From contig JACPAM010000124.1 in the NCBI GenBank assembly GCA_016180805.1, positions 1 to 37,214 of the forward strand: 37,214 nucleotides of DNA, given 5' to 3'. Below, in pieces: positions 9,611 through 19,455 of this stretch (position 1 is the stretch's first letter; each line of letters starts with the position of its first letter). Source of the DNA: Deltaproteobacteria bacterium. GTDB taxonomy: Bacteria; Desulfobacterota; Binatia; UBA9968. Made by a program: the position numbers and the translations under genes. A model generated the notes under the pieces. The model ran no database searches. It was not told where the DNA came from and saw only the letters and a program-made list of their open reading frames with translations.

Positions 9611-9802
9611 TTACGCCCGCCAATCATCCGGGAGCTTACTGTAGTTGGGGCCCTTTCCCGGCGCGTACTTTTCAGGCTCGTGCCGAAAAGTGTTTCGGCA
9701 GTCTACCGAACAAAAATAAAAGCGCGCCCCCCAGAATTGCACCTTGCCGCCTGGAGCGCTTTTTTCGTCCACTTCTTTCTTGCATACAGGATCGGTAGCC
9801 AT
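9611..9802 (-). CDS. YHS-domain metal-binding small protein
   Basis: 63 aa; MATDPVCKKEVDEKSAPGGKVQFWGARFYFCSVDCRNTFRHEPEKYAP. Confidence 0.85.
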   Translation of the reverse strand: MATDPVCKKEVDEKSAPGGKVQFWGARFYFCSVDCRNTFRHEPEKYAPGKGPNYSKLPDDWRA

Positions 9803-9928
9803 GGCTCACCTCACAATGCAAATTGCAGAATGCAAAAGGCAAACTGCAAAATTCAGATTACAAATTCTCCACTCTGTGTCCCTGCGCCGTTTTTCAATTT
9901 GCATTTTTCATTTTGCATTTTGACCTGA

Positions 9929-12733
9929 TCAGTTAATCTTCCTCATTTCCACCCGGGTGCCGCGGTCGCTCGGACCCGGACTAAAACTCACAACATCGGA
10001 CCGTAGGTGACCGTAATCCCCAACCAACTCGATGGGATTCAGGGGCGAAGGCATCACGCTCTTGAAGTGGCGAAAGCCCTCAAACTGGTAATTCTCCCAG
10101 CCGTGGTAAATGATCACCTGCCCAGGTCTCACCGCCGGTGAGACCATCGCCTGAATCCTGAAGTTTCCCACATCGTTGTAGACCTCCAAAAATTCCCCAT
10201 CCCTGACGCCCCGGCTCTTGGCATCCGCCACGCCGATCACCGCCACAGGCTCACCCCGCTGTAAACTCAAAATAATTGAGTCATCAATCCAATCACTGTG
10301 CAGGCTCCAGCGAGTATGCCCTCCGGTGATCTGCAACGGATAGTCGCCGCCGGCCTTCGGACAGTCCTTGTGGGTCGGCAAATGCTCATCCAGCTCCAGG
10401 TACCAATCGTGGTCGATGTAGAACTGAATTCGCCGCGTAAGCGTCGGGTAGGGCTCCTTTTTCTCCGTGTGCCAAGTGAGCGGCACAATCGGCTCTCCCA
10501 CCTCCATGTCACAGGCGTTGCCCAGGGATCTTATGGCTGTGCCGAGGCCTGCGTAGGCTGCAATCCCCCGCTCTTTGAACTCCTCCCACTCTATCTGCTC
10601 CCTGTTTGTGGAATTCATGAAGGCATCCCGCGCCACGCCCTCCTCGTCGTCTTCGCCGTACAGCCCGCCACTGGTAACTTTCTCTTCGAGCCCATCCAGC
10701 TTTCTCTCCCTGCCATCCTTGTCAAGGTAGGTCAGAACGCCACGTTCCCGGGCCCGCTCGCTCACCTTCCGAGCCAAACGAACGAATATTGTCCAATCGT
10801 TCAGTGACTCGTACAGGGGGTCCACTGCTCTGTTAATGACTTGCATAAAGGGCGATTGAGTGGATCCCAGCATGGAAGTAGAGGTGCGCTCGTACCATCC
10901 GGAGGCTGGCAGGATATAGTCGGAGTAGAGCCCCGTTGCGCTCATGCGCCAGTCCACGGTGACCATGAGCTTGAGCTTCGGCAGCAACGTCTTGAGGAGC
11001 TGATTCGTCGCCCGGCCCCTGCGAAAAACATTTCCGCCGATCTGAAAAAGTATCCGCGGCTCCTTTTGTGGTGCCGGAATCACCCTTTGCCATTGCTTGG
11101 CAATAGCCTCATCTGCGTATTCTCCTACCGGCCTCTTGAGGTACGGATCCCAACTGTTGTGCTTCTTGCTAAGGTCGAGAAGACCGCCGTGAAAGTAGTG
11201 AACCATGGCCGTTAACCCAACAGAGCCGGCGGCGGTTGCCTGCTTGCTGTAGTTGTAGAGGATCATTTCGGTCGTATAACCATCCTCTTTCCACGCAGCG
11301 TAGCGGGGATCGGTTGCCGAAGCAGAGAGGAGCAGTTGGTGTCCATGGCGCTCCAATGCACCCAGTGCCGTGTCGGGAGTGAGCGCAGGAAACGCGCTGA
11401 AGCTCGCCCCCTTGCGCCCCATGTGCCCGCACAGGGCAAACAGAAGAATAATCGCCCGCTCTATCAGGTCGCCGTGATAGAACTTTCCCCAGTTGGCCGT
11501 CGTAATGTTAACTACCCCAGTCGCCTCGGCCACCTCCCGCGCCAGCCGCTCAATCAGAGAGGGTGACACGCCCGTAATACCCGCCGCCCTCTCCGGAGTA
11601 AAATTCCCATCAAGCCTCTCCCGAAGCAACTCAAACACCGGCCGCACCCGCACCTTCCCAGAAAGTGTCTCCGCCTCATACTCCCCCTCCAGCGCAGGCA
11701 CCAACCCACCAAGCGCTAAACTCTTGCGCGAGGCCTCCCTGATCCGGCCAGATGCCTGATCATAGAGATAAAAGGCGTCCTCACGCCCGCCCCGCTTCAA
11801 GTCCTTTTCCCGCAGCAGCTTGCCGCTGTCTACACGGACCAAAAGCGGCATATCCGTCTGCTCCCGCACAAAACCCTCACGATAAAGCTTATCCCTGATG
11901 ATCACCTGCGCCATGGCTAACGCCAGGGCCGCGTCCGTCCCAACGTTCACCGGCACCCACAGGTCAGCATGAACCGCCGAGGCATTGAAGTCCGGCGAAA
12001 CGGTAATTACACGTGCACCGTTGTACCGAGCCTCACTAATGTAGTGAAAATTAGGGATGTTGGTATAAGCCGGATTGCCGCCCCAGGCCAGAATCACATC
12101 CGCGTGAAACCAGTTGTCCGCCGAGTCTGCGAACATGATTTTCCCCACGGTAACACCGGCTCCCTGGTGTCCATCGCCAATCTCTGCGTTCTGGCTCGGA
12201 AGCGGAGAACCAAGAGCCTCGAAGAAAATGTTGGGCGCCACACCCTCACTGCCTTGACTGTGAACACGCGTACCGCCACCCTGGATGATGGTATCCGGAC
12301 CATCCGTGGTGAGCACGTCAATGACCGTATCCGCAATCTCTGTGAGAGCCTGGTCCCAACTCACACGCTGCCAACGCTGCTCCCCGCGCGGACCTACCCG
12401 CTTCAGAGGATACTTCACCCGCGTCGGGTCGTACATGCGGTGGACGTAGCAAGCGCCTTTCTGGCAGCCGCGCGGGTTGGGGTCGGGAACCGAAGGGTCG
12501 TTCGGCGCCGGGTAGTTCCCCACCTGCTCCTCCCGCAGCACCACGCCGTCTTTAACGTAGAGATTGAAGTTGCACGCCCGCTGATACCAGCAGTTGGTGA
12601 GATGGGTTGCTTTGACCACCCGGTCCCACCCCCACTCTTCCTGCCTTAGCCTTTGCAGATCATACGGAGACTCCTGACCCACACCTCCATCGGCGTGCGC
12701 GAATCCTTCCAACTCCAGAGCGAGCTTCAACAC
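9929..12733 (-). CDS. Type II DMSO-reductase-family alpha subunit (alpha3)
   Basis: 934 aa; HLTNCWYQRAC...RGCQKGACY, DSADNWFHADVILAWGGNPAYTN; closest in-window relative is alpha2. Confidence 0.92.
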   Translation of the reverse strand: MLKLALELEGFAHADGGVGQESPYDLQRLRQEEWGWDRVVKATHLTNCWYQRACNFNLYVKDGVVLREEQVGNYPAPNDPSVPDPNPRGCQKGACYVHRMYDPTRVKYPLKRVGPRGEQRWQRVSWDQALTEIADTVIDVLTTDGPDTIIQGGGTRVHSQGSEGVAPNIFFEALGSPLPSQNAEIGDGHQGAGVTVGKIMFADSADNWFHADVILAWGGNPAYTNIPNFHYISEARYNGARVITVSPDFNASAVHADLWVPVNVGTDAALALAMAQVIIRDKLYREGFVREQTDMPLLVRVDSGKLLREKDLKRGGREDAFYLYDQASGRIREASRKSLALGGLVPALEGEYEAETLSGKVRVRPVFELLRERLDGNFTPERAAGITGVSPSLIERLAREVAEATGVVNITTANWGKFYHGDLIERAIILLFALCGHMGRKGASFSAFPALTPDTALGALERHGHQLLLSASATDPRYAAWKEDGYTTEMILYNYSKQATAAGSVGLTAMVHYFHGGLLDLSKKHNSWDPYLKRPVGEYADEAIAKQWQRVIPAPQKEPRILFQIGGNVFRRGRATNQLLKTLLPKLKLMVTVDWRMSATGLYSDYILPASGWYERTSTSMLGSTQSPFMQVINRAVDPLYESLNDWTIFVRLARKVSERARERGVLTYLDKDGRERKLDGLEEKVTSGGLYGEDDEEGVARDAFMNSTNREQIEWEEFKERGIAAYAGLGTAIRSLGNACDMEVGEPIVPLTWHTEKKEPYPTLTRRIQFYIDHDWYLELDEHLPTHKDCPKAGGDYPLQITGGHTRWSLHSDWIDDSIILSLQRGEPVAVIGVADAKSRGVRDGEFLEVYNDVGNFRIQAMVSPAVRPGQVIIYHGWENYQFEGFRHFKSVMPSPLNPIELVGDYGHLRSDVVSFSPGPSDRGTRVEMRKIN

Positions 12734-12773
12734 AGTTAGCCTCCCCTATCGGTCGCGCCGAATGGTGACCGGC

Positions 12774-13856
12774 TTACGAGGGCCTCGCCAACGGCGCTTT
12801 GAAACTTCCGGTCGTAAATTTCTTGAGCATTCGGTCGATGCTTTCTCCGTAGCGCGTCGGGTAACCGCTGAAGGAGGCCGAGCGCTCCAGCCACTTTTCG
12901 CAGTGCGTGCAGCCTGAGCAGCCCAGGCGGCAGTCTTTTCTCCGGAAAAACTCCAGAAAACCTTCGAGCCGTTTGTTGTCCAGGATGACCGGAAACTCAC
13001 CGAACGGATCGATGCCGTCCAGCCCGATGACAAGATCGTTGAGATTGCCGGAATAACTGCGCGCCGAGTACGCGGCCACCGCCCGCACAACCCACTCGCC
13101 TCCTTTTTCTCTCCCGGCCAGCTTGAACTCACGAAAGCCCAACTCCTCGTAGACCGCGAGATCCTCGGGCCGAATCCACGGCGCCTTGATCAATTCGACG
13201 GGACTGGTCGCCTTGAGCTGGGCGCATTTCGCCAGCGAGTAATCCAGGTAGCAGCCATGACGGAAGCTTTCCGAGGCATGACTGATGAAGTTGGCGTGAT
13301 AGTCCCTGAGCGGGCAATGGACGAGACAGCCCAGATTGACAATGGGCACAAGTTCGCAACTGAGCCTTTTCCTGAGCGCCCTGAGGAGCTTGAAATCGCG
13401 GTTCAGGTACTCGGGGAGGTAAATCGCGTCAACGCCAAGGCGGTCGTAAAAGAGCGCCTGATCGAGCGTATCGACGCGCACAAGGCTCGACAGGCTCACG
13501 CTGAGCTCGGGGTAGCGGCGCTTGACCATCTCGATCACGTAAGGGTTGGTCGCCACGACCCCCTCCGCCCCGGCATCCGTCAACCAGCCCAGCCGCTCCG
13601 CCAGCCACTTCTGTCCCTCGGCGGTGAACTCGCGATTGGTGCTGCACGAAGCGTTCAGCGTGTAGACGAAGCCGATTCCGCGCCCGCGGCACTCGGCGAT
13701 ATGCTCCGCTAACTCGTCTTCTTTGACGGCCGGTAGCCACTTCATCGCCCGGGCTCCCGGCTCTTCCACGAGGGAGCCATAGACCCGAGCCACCGGGTAA
13801 GCGGCCAAGGCTTCCATGAAGGCCGGCTCAAAAGTCGTGGGAACGATGAGCTTCAT
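12774..13856 (-). CDS. Peptidase U32 family / UbiU-UbiV-like protein
   Basis: 360 aa; NLGCLVHCPLRDYHANFISHAS...HGCYLDYSLAKC (U32-type four-Cys arrangement) plus C-terminal CRLGCSGCTHC. Start overlaps the alpha4 stop (ATGA). Confidence 0.82.
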   Translation of the reverse strand: MKLIVPTTFEPAFMEALAAYPVARVYGSLVEEPGARAMKWLPAVKEDELAEHIAECRGRGIGFVYTLNASCSTNREFTAEGQKWLAERLGWLTDAGAEGVVATNPYVIEMVKRRYPELSVSLSSLVRVDTLDQALFYDRLGVDAIYLPEYLNRDFKLLRALRKRLSCELVPIVNLGCLVHCPLRDYHANFISHASESFRHGCYLDYSLAKCAQLKATSPVELIKAPWIRPEDLAVYEELGFREFKLAGREKGGEWVVRAVAAYSARSYSGNLNDLVIGLDGIDPFGEFPVILDNKRLEGFLEFFRRKDCRLGCSGCTHCEKWLERSASFSGYPTRYGESIDRMLKKFTTGSFKAPLARPS

Positions 13857-16588
13857 TGCCCCATTCTCCTAAGCTCAACGCGCGTTTCGCGATCGCTAAG
13901 ACCGGGATGGAACGATTCTGACGTGGATTGAAGATGGTAATAGCCACCGGCCAGCTCGAGCGGATTCATCGGAGAAGCCATGACCGATTTGAAGTGTCGC
14001 CACTGTGGAAACTGAAAGTTCTCCCACGCATGGTAAATCAGCAACTGCCCCGGTCTTACCGCCGGGGAGACCGCCGCCACGCACTGAAATGCGGCGACAT
14101 CATTGTAGACCTCGATGCGATCTCCGTCACTAATGCCGCGCGCGGCGGCGTCAACCCGAGAGACGAAAATAGCCGGCTCCCCGCGCTGGAGTCTGAGGAG
14201 CATCGCATCATCGGCTTGGCAGGAATGGACGCTCCAGCGCGCATGCCCGCCGGTGAGCCGGAGGGGATAATCCCCACCCACTTTGGGGTCTTCCTTCTGC
14301 GCCGGCAGCTCCTCGCCAAACTCGATGTACCAGTCATGGTCGAGGTAGAACTGCATGCGCCGCGTCTGGGTGGGATAGGGCTCCTTTTTGACGATGTGCC
14401 AGGTCAAAGGCACCAAAGGCTCGCCGGGATTCACGTCGCACGCGTTGCCGATGCTGCGCGCCGTGAGGCCGAGACCGGTCGCGGCCACCAACCCTTTCTC
14501 CTTTGCTTCCTCCCAATCAAGCTGCTCGACATTGGAGGTGTTGAGATAGTAGTCCCGTGTGATCCCTTCTTCATCCCCATCATCGTAGAGGCCATTTCCC
14601 GTCACTTTCTCATGCAAATTGTCCAGGCGCCGCGTGCTCCCATCCGGGTGGAGGAAGCTCAGGAGGCCGCGGGCTTTCGCGCGCTCTTCGATCTTTTGCG
14701 CGAGAAGGCATGCGATTTCCCACTCGCCTTTGCTTTCGCCCAAGGGCTCCTCGGCCTTGTTGATGATAAAGCCGTACGGGTAGTCGATCTTCAGAGGGCC
14801 ATAGAAACTGAACTTCTCGTACCAGCCTGCTGCCGGGAGGACATAATCAGAATAAAGAGCTGTCGAGCCCCAGCGTGTGTCTACCGTCAGCAGGAGCTCA
14901 AGCTTGGGAAGAAGCGTCTTTAGAACCTGGTTCGTCGCCCGCACCCGGTGCACGATGCTTCCCCCGAACTGAATGACCGCCTTGGGGGTCCGATCCGGAC
15001 TTGGCCAGACGTGGTGCCAACCCTTTTCCAGAGCCTCATCAACATAGGCCTGGAGCGGGCGCTTGAGCGCGGGGTCCCAGCTCTGGTTTCTCTTACTCAG
15101 CTCCAAAAGACCGCTGTGGAAAAAGTGAAAGAGCGAGCTTGGATTGACCCGGCGTTTGGCGGCCGCATCGCGAGCATACTCCAGGATAATCATCTCATCG
15201 GTATAGCCCTGAGACTTCCACTGGGCGTAGCGCGGATCCGTGGACGCGGCCGCCCGCAGGAGAAGCCACCCCGACACCAGCCCACCCGGAGCTAAGGTGT
15301 CGGCAGCCAATCCCGTGTAGCCGTTGTACACGGCTCCTTTTCTCCCCATGTGGCCGCACAGCGCGACCAGGAGGATGATCGCACGCTCGATCTCATGCCC
15401 ATGATAGAATTTACCCCAGTTGAAGGTAGTCACGTTGCTCACGGCCTGGGCGTGCGCGATCTCTCGGGCAAGCGCTCGGATCATGGCAGCGGAAACACCG
15501 GTCACGCGGGCGGCCTCCTCAGGCGCGTAAGAGCGAAGATGCTCCTTCAGGAGTTCGAAGACAGGCTTGACCTCGATCTCCCCGTTTGCGGTGGCGACGC
15601 GAAACTTACCCTCAAGCGCAGGCACGGCATCACCCAAAGCGAGACTATCCCAAGGGGCCGCCGCGAGCTTGCCGGTCTCGAGGTCCCAGAAGTAATAGAG
15701 ATCATCGCGGCCGCCGCGCTTTAAATCCCCCTCGCGCAAGAATTTTCCGTTATCGGCTCGAACCAGGATAGGAAGATCGGTTTGCTCGCGGACGAAATCC
15801 TGCTTGAAAAGCCTCTCGCTCACTATGACCTGGCACATGGAAAGAGCCAACGCGGCATCACTCCCTATGTTTACAGGCACCCAGAGATCGGCGTGGATGG
15901 CAGAGGGGCTGTAGTCCGGGGCAATGCAAACGACGCGGGTCCCGTTGTAGCGGGCTTCGGTCAGAAGGTGGAAGTTGGAGATATTCGTATAGGCCGGGTT
16001 TCCGCCCCAAATAAGGACGAGATCCGAGTACCACCAGTTGTCTACCGAGCCGCCTACGAAGGGCTGCCCAAAAACCAGAGCGGATCCCAAGTGCTCGTCC
16101 CCCAGCTCGTTGGTGGCTGGGGCGTAGGGAACGCCCAAAGCGTCCATCAACGCTTCAAAGCCCGCTGATTCACTGCCCAACGTCCCGCTTCCCGGAAAGC
16201 GCACGATCGTTTCCACCCCATCTTTGGCAATGACATCGATGAGCTTGTCGGCGATCTCACTTAGGGCTTGCGCCCAGCTAACCCGTTGCCAATCGCCGCC
16301 GCCGCGCTCACCCGCGCGTCTGAAGGGATAAAGGATGCGGCGCGCATCGTGGCGGTGCGAGACCAATCCCTTCTGGCAGCCCCGCGGGTTCCAGTCGGGG
16401 AGATCGGGATCCTGGGAAAGAGGATGGCTGCTGCCTTGCTCCAGCCGGACGATCGCCCCGTCCTTGACGTAGGCATGTAAGATGCACGGCTTCTGGTAGG
16501 AGCAGTTGTTGTGGCAGGTAACCTTGATCACCCGGTCCCAGCTCGTCGAAGCCATTTCTTCCATCTTAGCCTTGTCCACCCCGAGCAA
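13853..16588 (-). CDS. Type II DMSO-reductase-family alpha subunit (alpha4), Cys in place of FS0 His
   Basis: 911 aa; VIKVTCHNNCSYQKPC...RGCQKG; GGSVDNWWYSDLVLIWGGNPAYTN; collinear with alpha5. Confidence 0.92.
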   Translation of the reverse strand: MLGVDKAKMEEMASTSWDRVIKVTCHNNCSYQKPCILHAYVKDGAIVRLEQGSSHPLSQDPDLPDWNPRGCQKGLVSHRHDARRILYPFRRAGERGGGDWQRVSWAQALSEIADKLIDVIAKDGVETIVRFPGSGTLGSESAGFEALMDALGVPYAPATNELGDEHLGSALVFGQPFVGGSVDNWWYSDLVLIWGGNPAYTNISNFHLLTEARYNGTRVVCIAPDYSPSAIHADLWVPVNIGSDAALALSMCQVIVSERLFKQDFVREQTDLPILVRADNGKFLREGDLKRGGRDDLYYFWDLETGKLAAAPWDSLALGDAVPALEGKFRVATANGEIEVKPVFELLKEHLRSYAPEEAARVTGVSAAMIRALAREIAHAQAVSNVTTFNWGKFYHGHEIERAIILLVALCGHMGRKGAVYNGYTGLAADTLAPGGLVSGWLLLRAAASTDPRYAQWKSQGYTDEMIILEYARDAAAKRRVNPSSLFHFFHSGLLELSKRNQSWDPALKRPLQAYVDEALEKGWHHVWPSPDRTPKAVIQFGGSIVHRVRATNQVLKTLLPKLELLLTVDTRWGSTALYSDYVLPAAGWYEKFSFYGPLKIDYPYGFIINKAEEPLGESKGEWEIACLLAQKIEERAKARGLLSFLHPDGSTRRLDNLHEKVTGNGLYDDGDEEGITRDYYLNTSNVEQLDWEEAKEKGLVAATGLGLTARSIGNACDVNPGEPLVPLTWHIVKKEPYPTQTRRMQFYLDHDWYIEFGEELPAQKEDPKVGGDYPLRLTGGHARWSVHSCQADDAMLLRLQRGEPAIFVSRVDAAARGISDGDRIEVYNDVAAFQCVAAVSPAVRPGQLLIYHAWENFQFPQWRHFKSVMASPMNPLELAGGYYHLQSTSESFHPGLSDRETRVELRRMGQ

Positions 16589-16639
16589 GGAGCGATGCGG
16601 ACTGAGGTCCGAGTCGGCTCAGCCCCCGTTACTCGCTCC

Positions 16640-19375
16640 TCAGTCCTGCCCGGCCCTTCTCAGCTCCACCCGCGTCTCGCGGTCGCTGTAACCCGGATAG
16701 AAAGTGTCCGAGGTGGGCTGCACATGATAATAACCGCCGGCGAGCTCCAACGGGTTTAGCGGAGAAGCCATCACGTTCTTAAAGTGGCGCCATCCCCTGA
16801 ACTGGTGGTTCTCCCAAGCGTGGTACATAACGACTTGTCCCGGCTTCAGCGCGGGCGACACTCCCGCCAAAGCCTGAAACGAGGAAACGTCGTTGTACGC
16901 TTCCACCCGGTCGCCGTCCTGAATTTGTCGTGCCTCGGCGTCTTCCCCCGACACAAAGATCAAAGGCTCGCCTCTTTGCAGCCGGAGAAGAAGGGTGTCA
17001 TCGACCTGGTTCGAATGGACGCTCCAGCGTGCATGCCCGCCGGTAAGCCTGAGCGGATAATCCCCGCCCGCTTTGGGGTCTTCTTTCTCGACCGGCAATG
17101 CTTCGCCGAATTCGAGATACCAGTCGTGGTCGATGTAAAATTGCATCCGCCGCGTCTGTGTGGGATAGGGCTCTTTTTTGTTGATGTGCCAGGTCAAGGG
17201 AACCACGGGCTCGCCCGGTGTGATGTCGCACGCGTTGCCGATGCTGCGCGCGTTTAACCCCAGGGCGGTCAGGGCTACCAGACCTTTCTCCTTCGCCTCC
17301 TCCCACGGCATTTGCTCGACGTTCGCCGTGTTCACGTAGAAGTCCCGGGTGACGGCCTCCTCATCCTCTTCGGTATACATCCCGTTAGTGGTGACCCGGT
17401 CGTACAGATCATCCAGGCGACGCGTGGTGCCGTCAGGATGGGGGATAGTCTGAATGCCCCGGGCCTTGGCTCGCTCCTGGATCTTTTTGGCCAAGAGGCA
17501 GGCAATCTCCCACTCGTTTTTGCTTTCCCCAAGGGGATCGATCGCCTTATCGATCACGAAGCCGTAGGGGTAGTCGGTCTTCTGCGGCCCGTAGAAACTG
17601 AACTTCTCGTACCAACCCGCCGCCGGAAGCACGTAGTCGGAGTACAACGCCGTGGCCGTCCAGCGCGGATCTATCGTGACGATGAGCTTGAGCTTCGGAA
17701 GGAGCGTTTTCAGGATCGTCTCGGTGGCGCGGGCCCGCCTGAGCATGCTGCCGCCGTAATGGATGAGAGAGCGCGGCTCCTTGCCCGGCCTCGGCCAGAC
17801 CTTGTGCCAGCCTTTCTCCAGAGACTCCTTCACGTACTCCGCCACCGGGCGCTTCAGCGTGGGATCCCAGCTGTTGTGTTTTTGGCTCAACTCTAGCAGC
17901 CCGCCGTGGAAATAAGTGAAGAGCGTGCCCGAGACGATCCGCTCTTTGGCCATCGCTTCCTGGGCATACTCCAATATGATCATCCCGTCGGTGTATCCCT
18001 GAGATTTCCACTGCGCATACCGGGGATCGGAGGCGGCCGCGGCTCGAAGCAGAATCCATCCCGCAACCATGCCGCCAGGGGCTAAGGTATCGGCGGCCCC
18101 TCCGGTGAAGCCGTGATAAACGGCTCCCCTCCTTCCCATGTGACCGCAGAGCGCAAAGACCAAGATGATCGCCCGCTCAATCTCGTCGCCATGGTAGAAC
18201 TTGCCCCAATTAAATGTCGTCACGTTTGTGACCGCGCCGGCCCGGGCGATCTGCCGGGCCAGGTCTCGGATTACCGCAGGCGCGGTACCGGTAACGGTCG
18301 CGGCCTTTTCCGGCTGGTAGTCTTGGAGATGAGCCTTCAGGACTTCAAAGACCGGTTTGACTTCCACAGTCCCGGCGGTTGTCGCGACGCGATAGCTTCC
18401 CTCCAAGGCCGGGACCATATCGCCTAAAGCGAGGGTCTGCCGCGACGCCTCCTTGAGCTGGTTCGCGCTCTGGTCCCAGAAATAGTGGAGGTTATCCCGA
18501 CCGCCCCGTTTCAGGTCAGCTTCCGTGAGAAACTTCCGCGTGTCGGTCCGAACCAGGAGGGGAAGGTCGGTCTGCTCGCGCAGGAAGTCTTCTTTGTAGA
18601 GCCGCTCTTCGACGATGACCTGAGCCATGGCGAGCGCCAGCGCGGCGTCCGTTCCGATGTTCACGGGCACCCACTGATCGGCGTGGATAGCCGAGGGGCT
18701 ATAGTCCGGCGCGATGCAAACGATGCGCGTCCCGTTATAGCGCGCCTCCGTCAAGAGGTGAAAATTGGAGATGTTGGTATAGGCGGGATTTCCGCCCCAT
18801 ATGAGGACCACATCCGCGTACCACCAGTTGTCAACCGAGCCGCCCACGTACGGTTGCCCGAACACCTGGGCCACCCCTTGGTGCTCATCACCCAGGTCCG
18901 CCATGATACTGGTGAACGGAATGCCCAAGACGCTCATCAGGCCCTCGATCCCGACCGATTCGCTGCCCAGGGTTCCGCTGCCGGTAACACGCAGGATGGT
19001 GTCGAGCCCGTCGGTGGTGAATATGTCGATCAGCTTATCTGAAATCTCCTCTAACGCCTGATCCCAAGAGATCCTCTGCCATTTGCCTTCTCCGCGCTCT
19101 CCCACGCGCTTGGACGGATACCGGGTCCGGGTCGCGTCGTAGGAGCGCGCCGCCATCACCAGCCCTTTCTGGCAACCCCGCGGCTCCCAGTCCGGGACAT
19201 CCGGGTCATTGGGATGAGGATGGGTATTGCTTTGCTCTACACGAACGAGCGTGCCATCCTTGACATAGGCATTGAGGATGCACGGTTTCTGGTAGGAACA
19301 GTTGTTGTGGCAGGTGACCTTGACTACACGGTCCCAGCTTAGTCCGCCGTTGGCTTTCGCTTGTTCACCGATCAT
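16640..19375 (-). CDS. Type II DMSO-reductase-family alpha subunit (alpha5), Cys in place of FS0 His
   Basis: 911 aa; VVKVTCHNNCSYQKPC...RGCQKG; GGSVDNWWYADVVLIWGGNPAYTN. Confidence 0.92.
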   Translation of the reverse strand: MIGEQAKANGGLSWDRVVKVTCHNNCSYQKPCILNAYVKDGTLVRVEQSNTHPHPNDPDVPDWEPRGCQKGLVMAARSYDATRTRYPSKRVGERGEGKWQRISWDQALEEISDKLIDIFTTDGLDTILRVTGSGTLGSESVGIEGLMSVLGIPFTSIMADLGDEHQGVAQVFGQPYVGGSVDNWWYADVVLIWGGNPAYTNISNFHLLTEARYNGTRIVCIAPDYSPSAIHADQWVPVNIGTDAALALAMAQVIVEERLYKEDFLREQTDLPLLVRTDTRKFLTEADLKRGGRDNLHYFWDQSANQLKEASRQTLALGDMVPALEGSYRVATTAGTVEVKPVFEVLKAHLQDYQPEKAATVTGTAPAVIRDLARQIARAGAVTNVTTFNWGKFYHGDEIERAIILVFALCGHMGRRGAVYHGFTGGAADTLAPGGMVAGWILLRAAAASDPRYAQWKSQGYTDGMIILEYAQEAMAKERIVSGTLFTYFHGGLLELSQKHNSWDPTLKRPVAEYVKESLEKGWHKVWPRPGKEPRSLIHYGGSMLRRARATETILKTLLPKLKLIVTIDPRWTATALYSDYVLPAAGWYEKFSFYGPQKTDYPYGFVIDKAIDPLGESKNEWEIACLLAKKIQERAKARGIQTIPHPDGTTRRLDDLYDRVTTNGMYTEEDEEAVTRDFYVNTANVEQMPWEEAKEKGLVALTALGLNARSIGNACDITPGEPVVPLTWHINKKEPYPTQTRRMQFYIDHDWYLEFGEALPVEKEDPKAGGDYPLRLTGGHARWSVHSNQVDDTLLLRLQRGEPLIFVSGEDAEARQIQDGDRVEAYNDVSSFQALAGVSPALKPGQVVMYHAWENHQFRGWRHFKNVMASPLNPLELAGGYYHVQPTSDTFYPGYSDRETRVELRRAGQD

Positions 19376-19455
19376 GGGTGGCCTCCCAATAGTTGGTCAG
19401 GAAGGGAAAGGGGTCGGGAGTCTTTCGGTCAGGACTCCCTTGACGGAGGAGCCTC

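Noticed and set aside
9430-9928. Small plus-strand ORFs 9430..9798 and 9680..9928 with FALSVSKGER and NANCRMQKANCKIQ phrases
   Set aside because: These phrases arise from translating dispersed palindromic or AT-rich repeats, and the ORFs overlap the YHS gene on the other strand.
19416-19439. GGGAGTC...GACTCCC hairpin between alpha6 and alpha5 as a terminator
   Set aside because: Only a 7-bp stem with a 10-nt loop and no T-tract in the direction of transcription; weak support.
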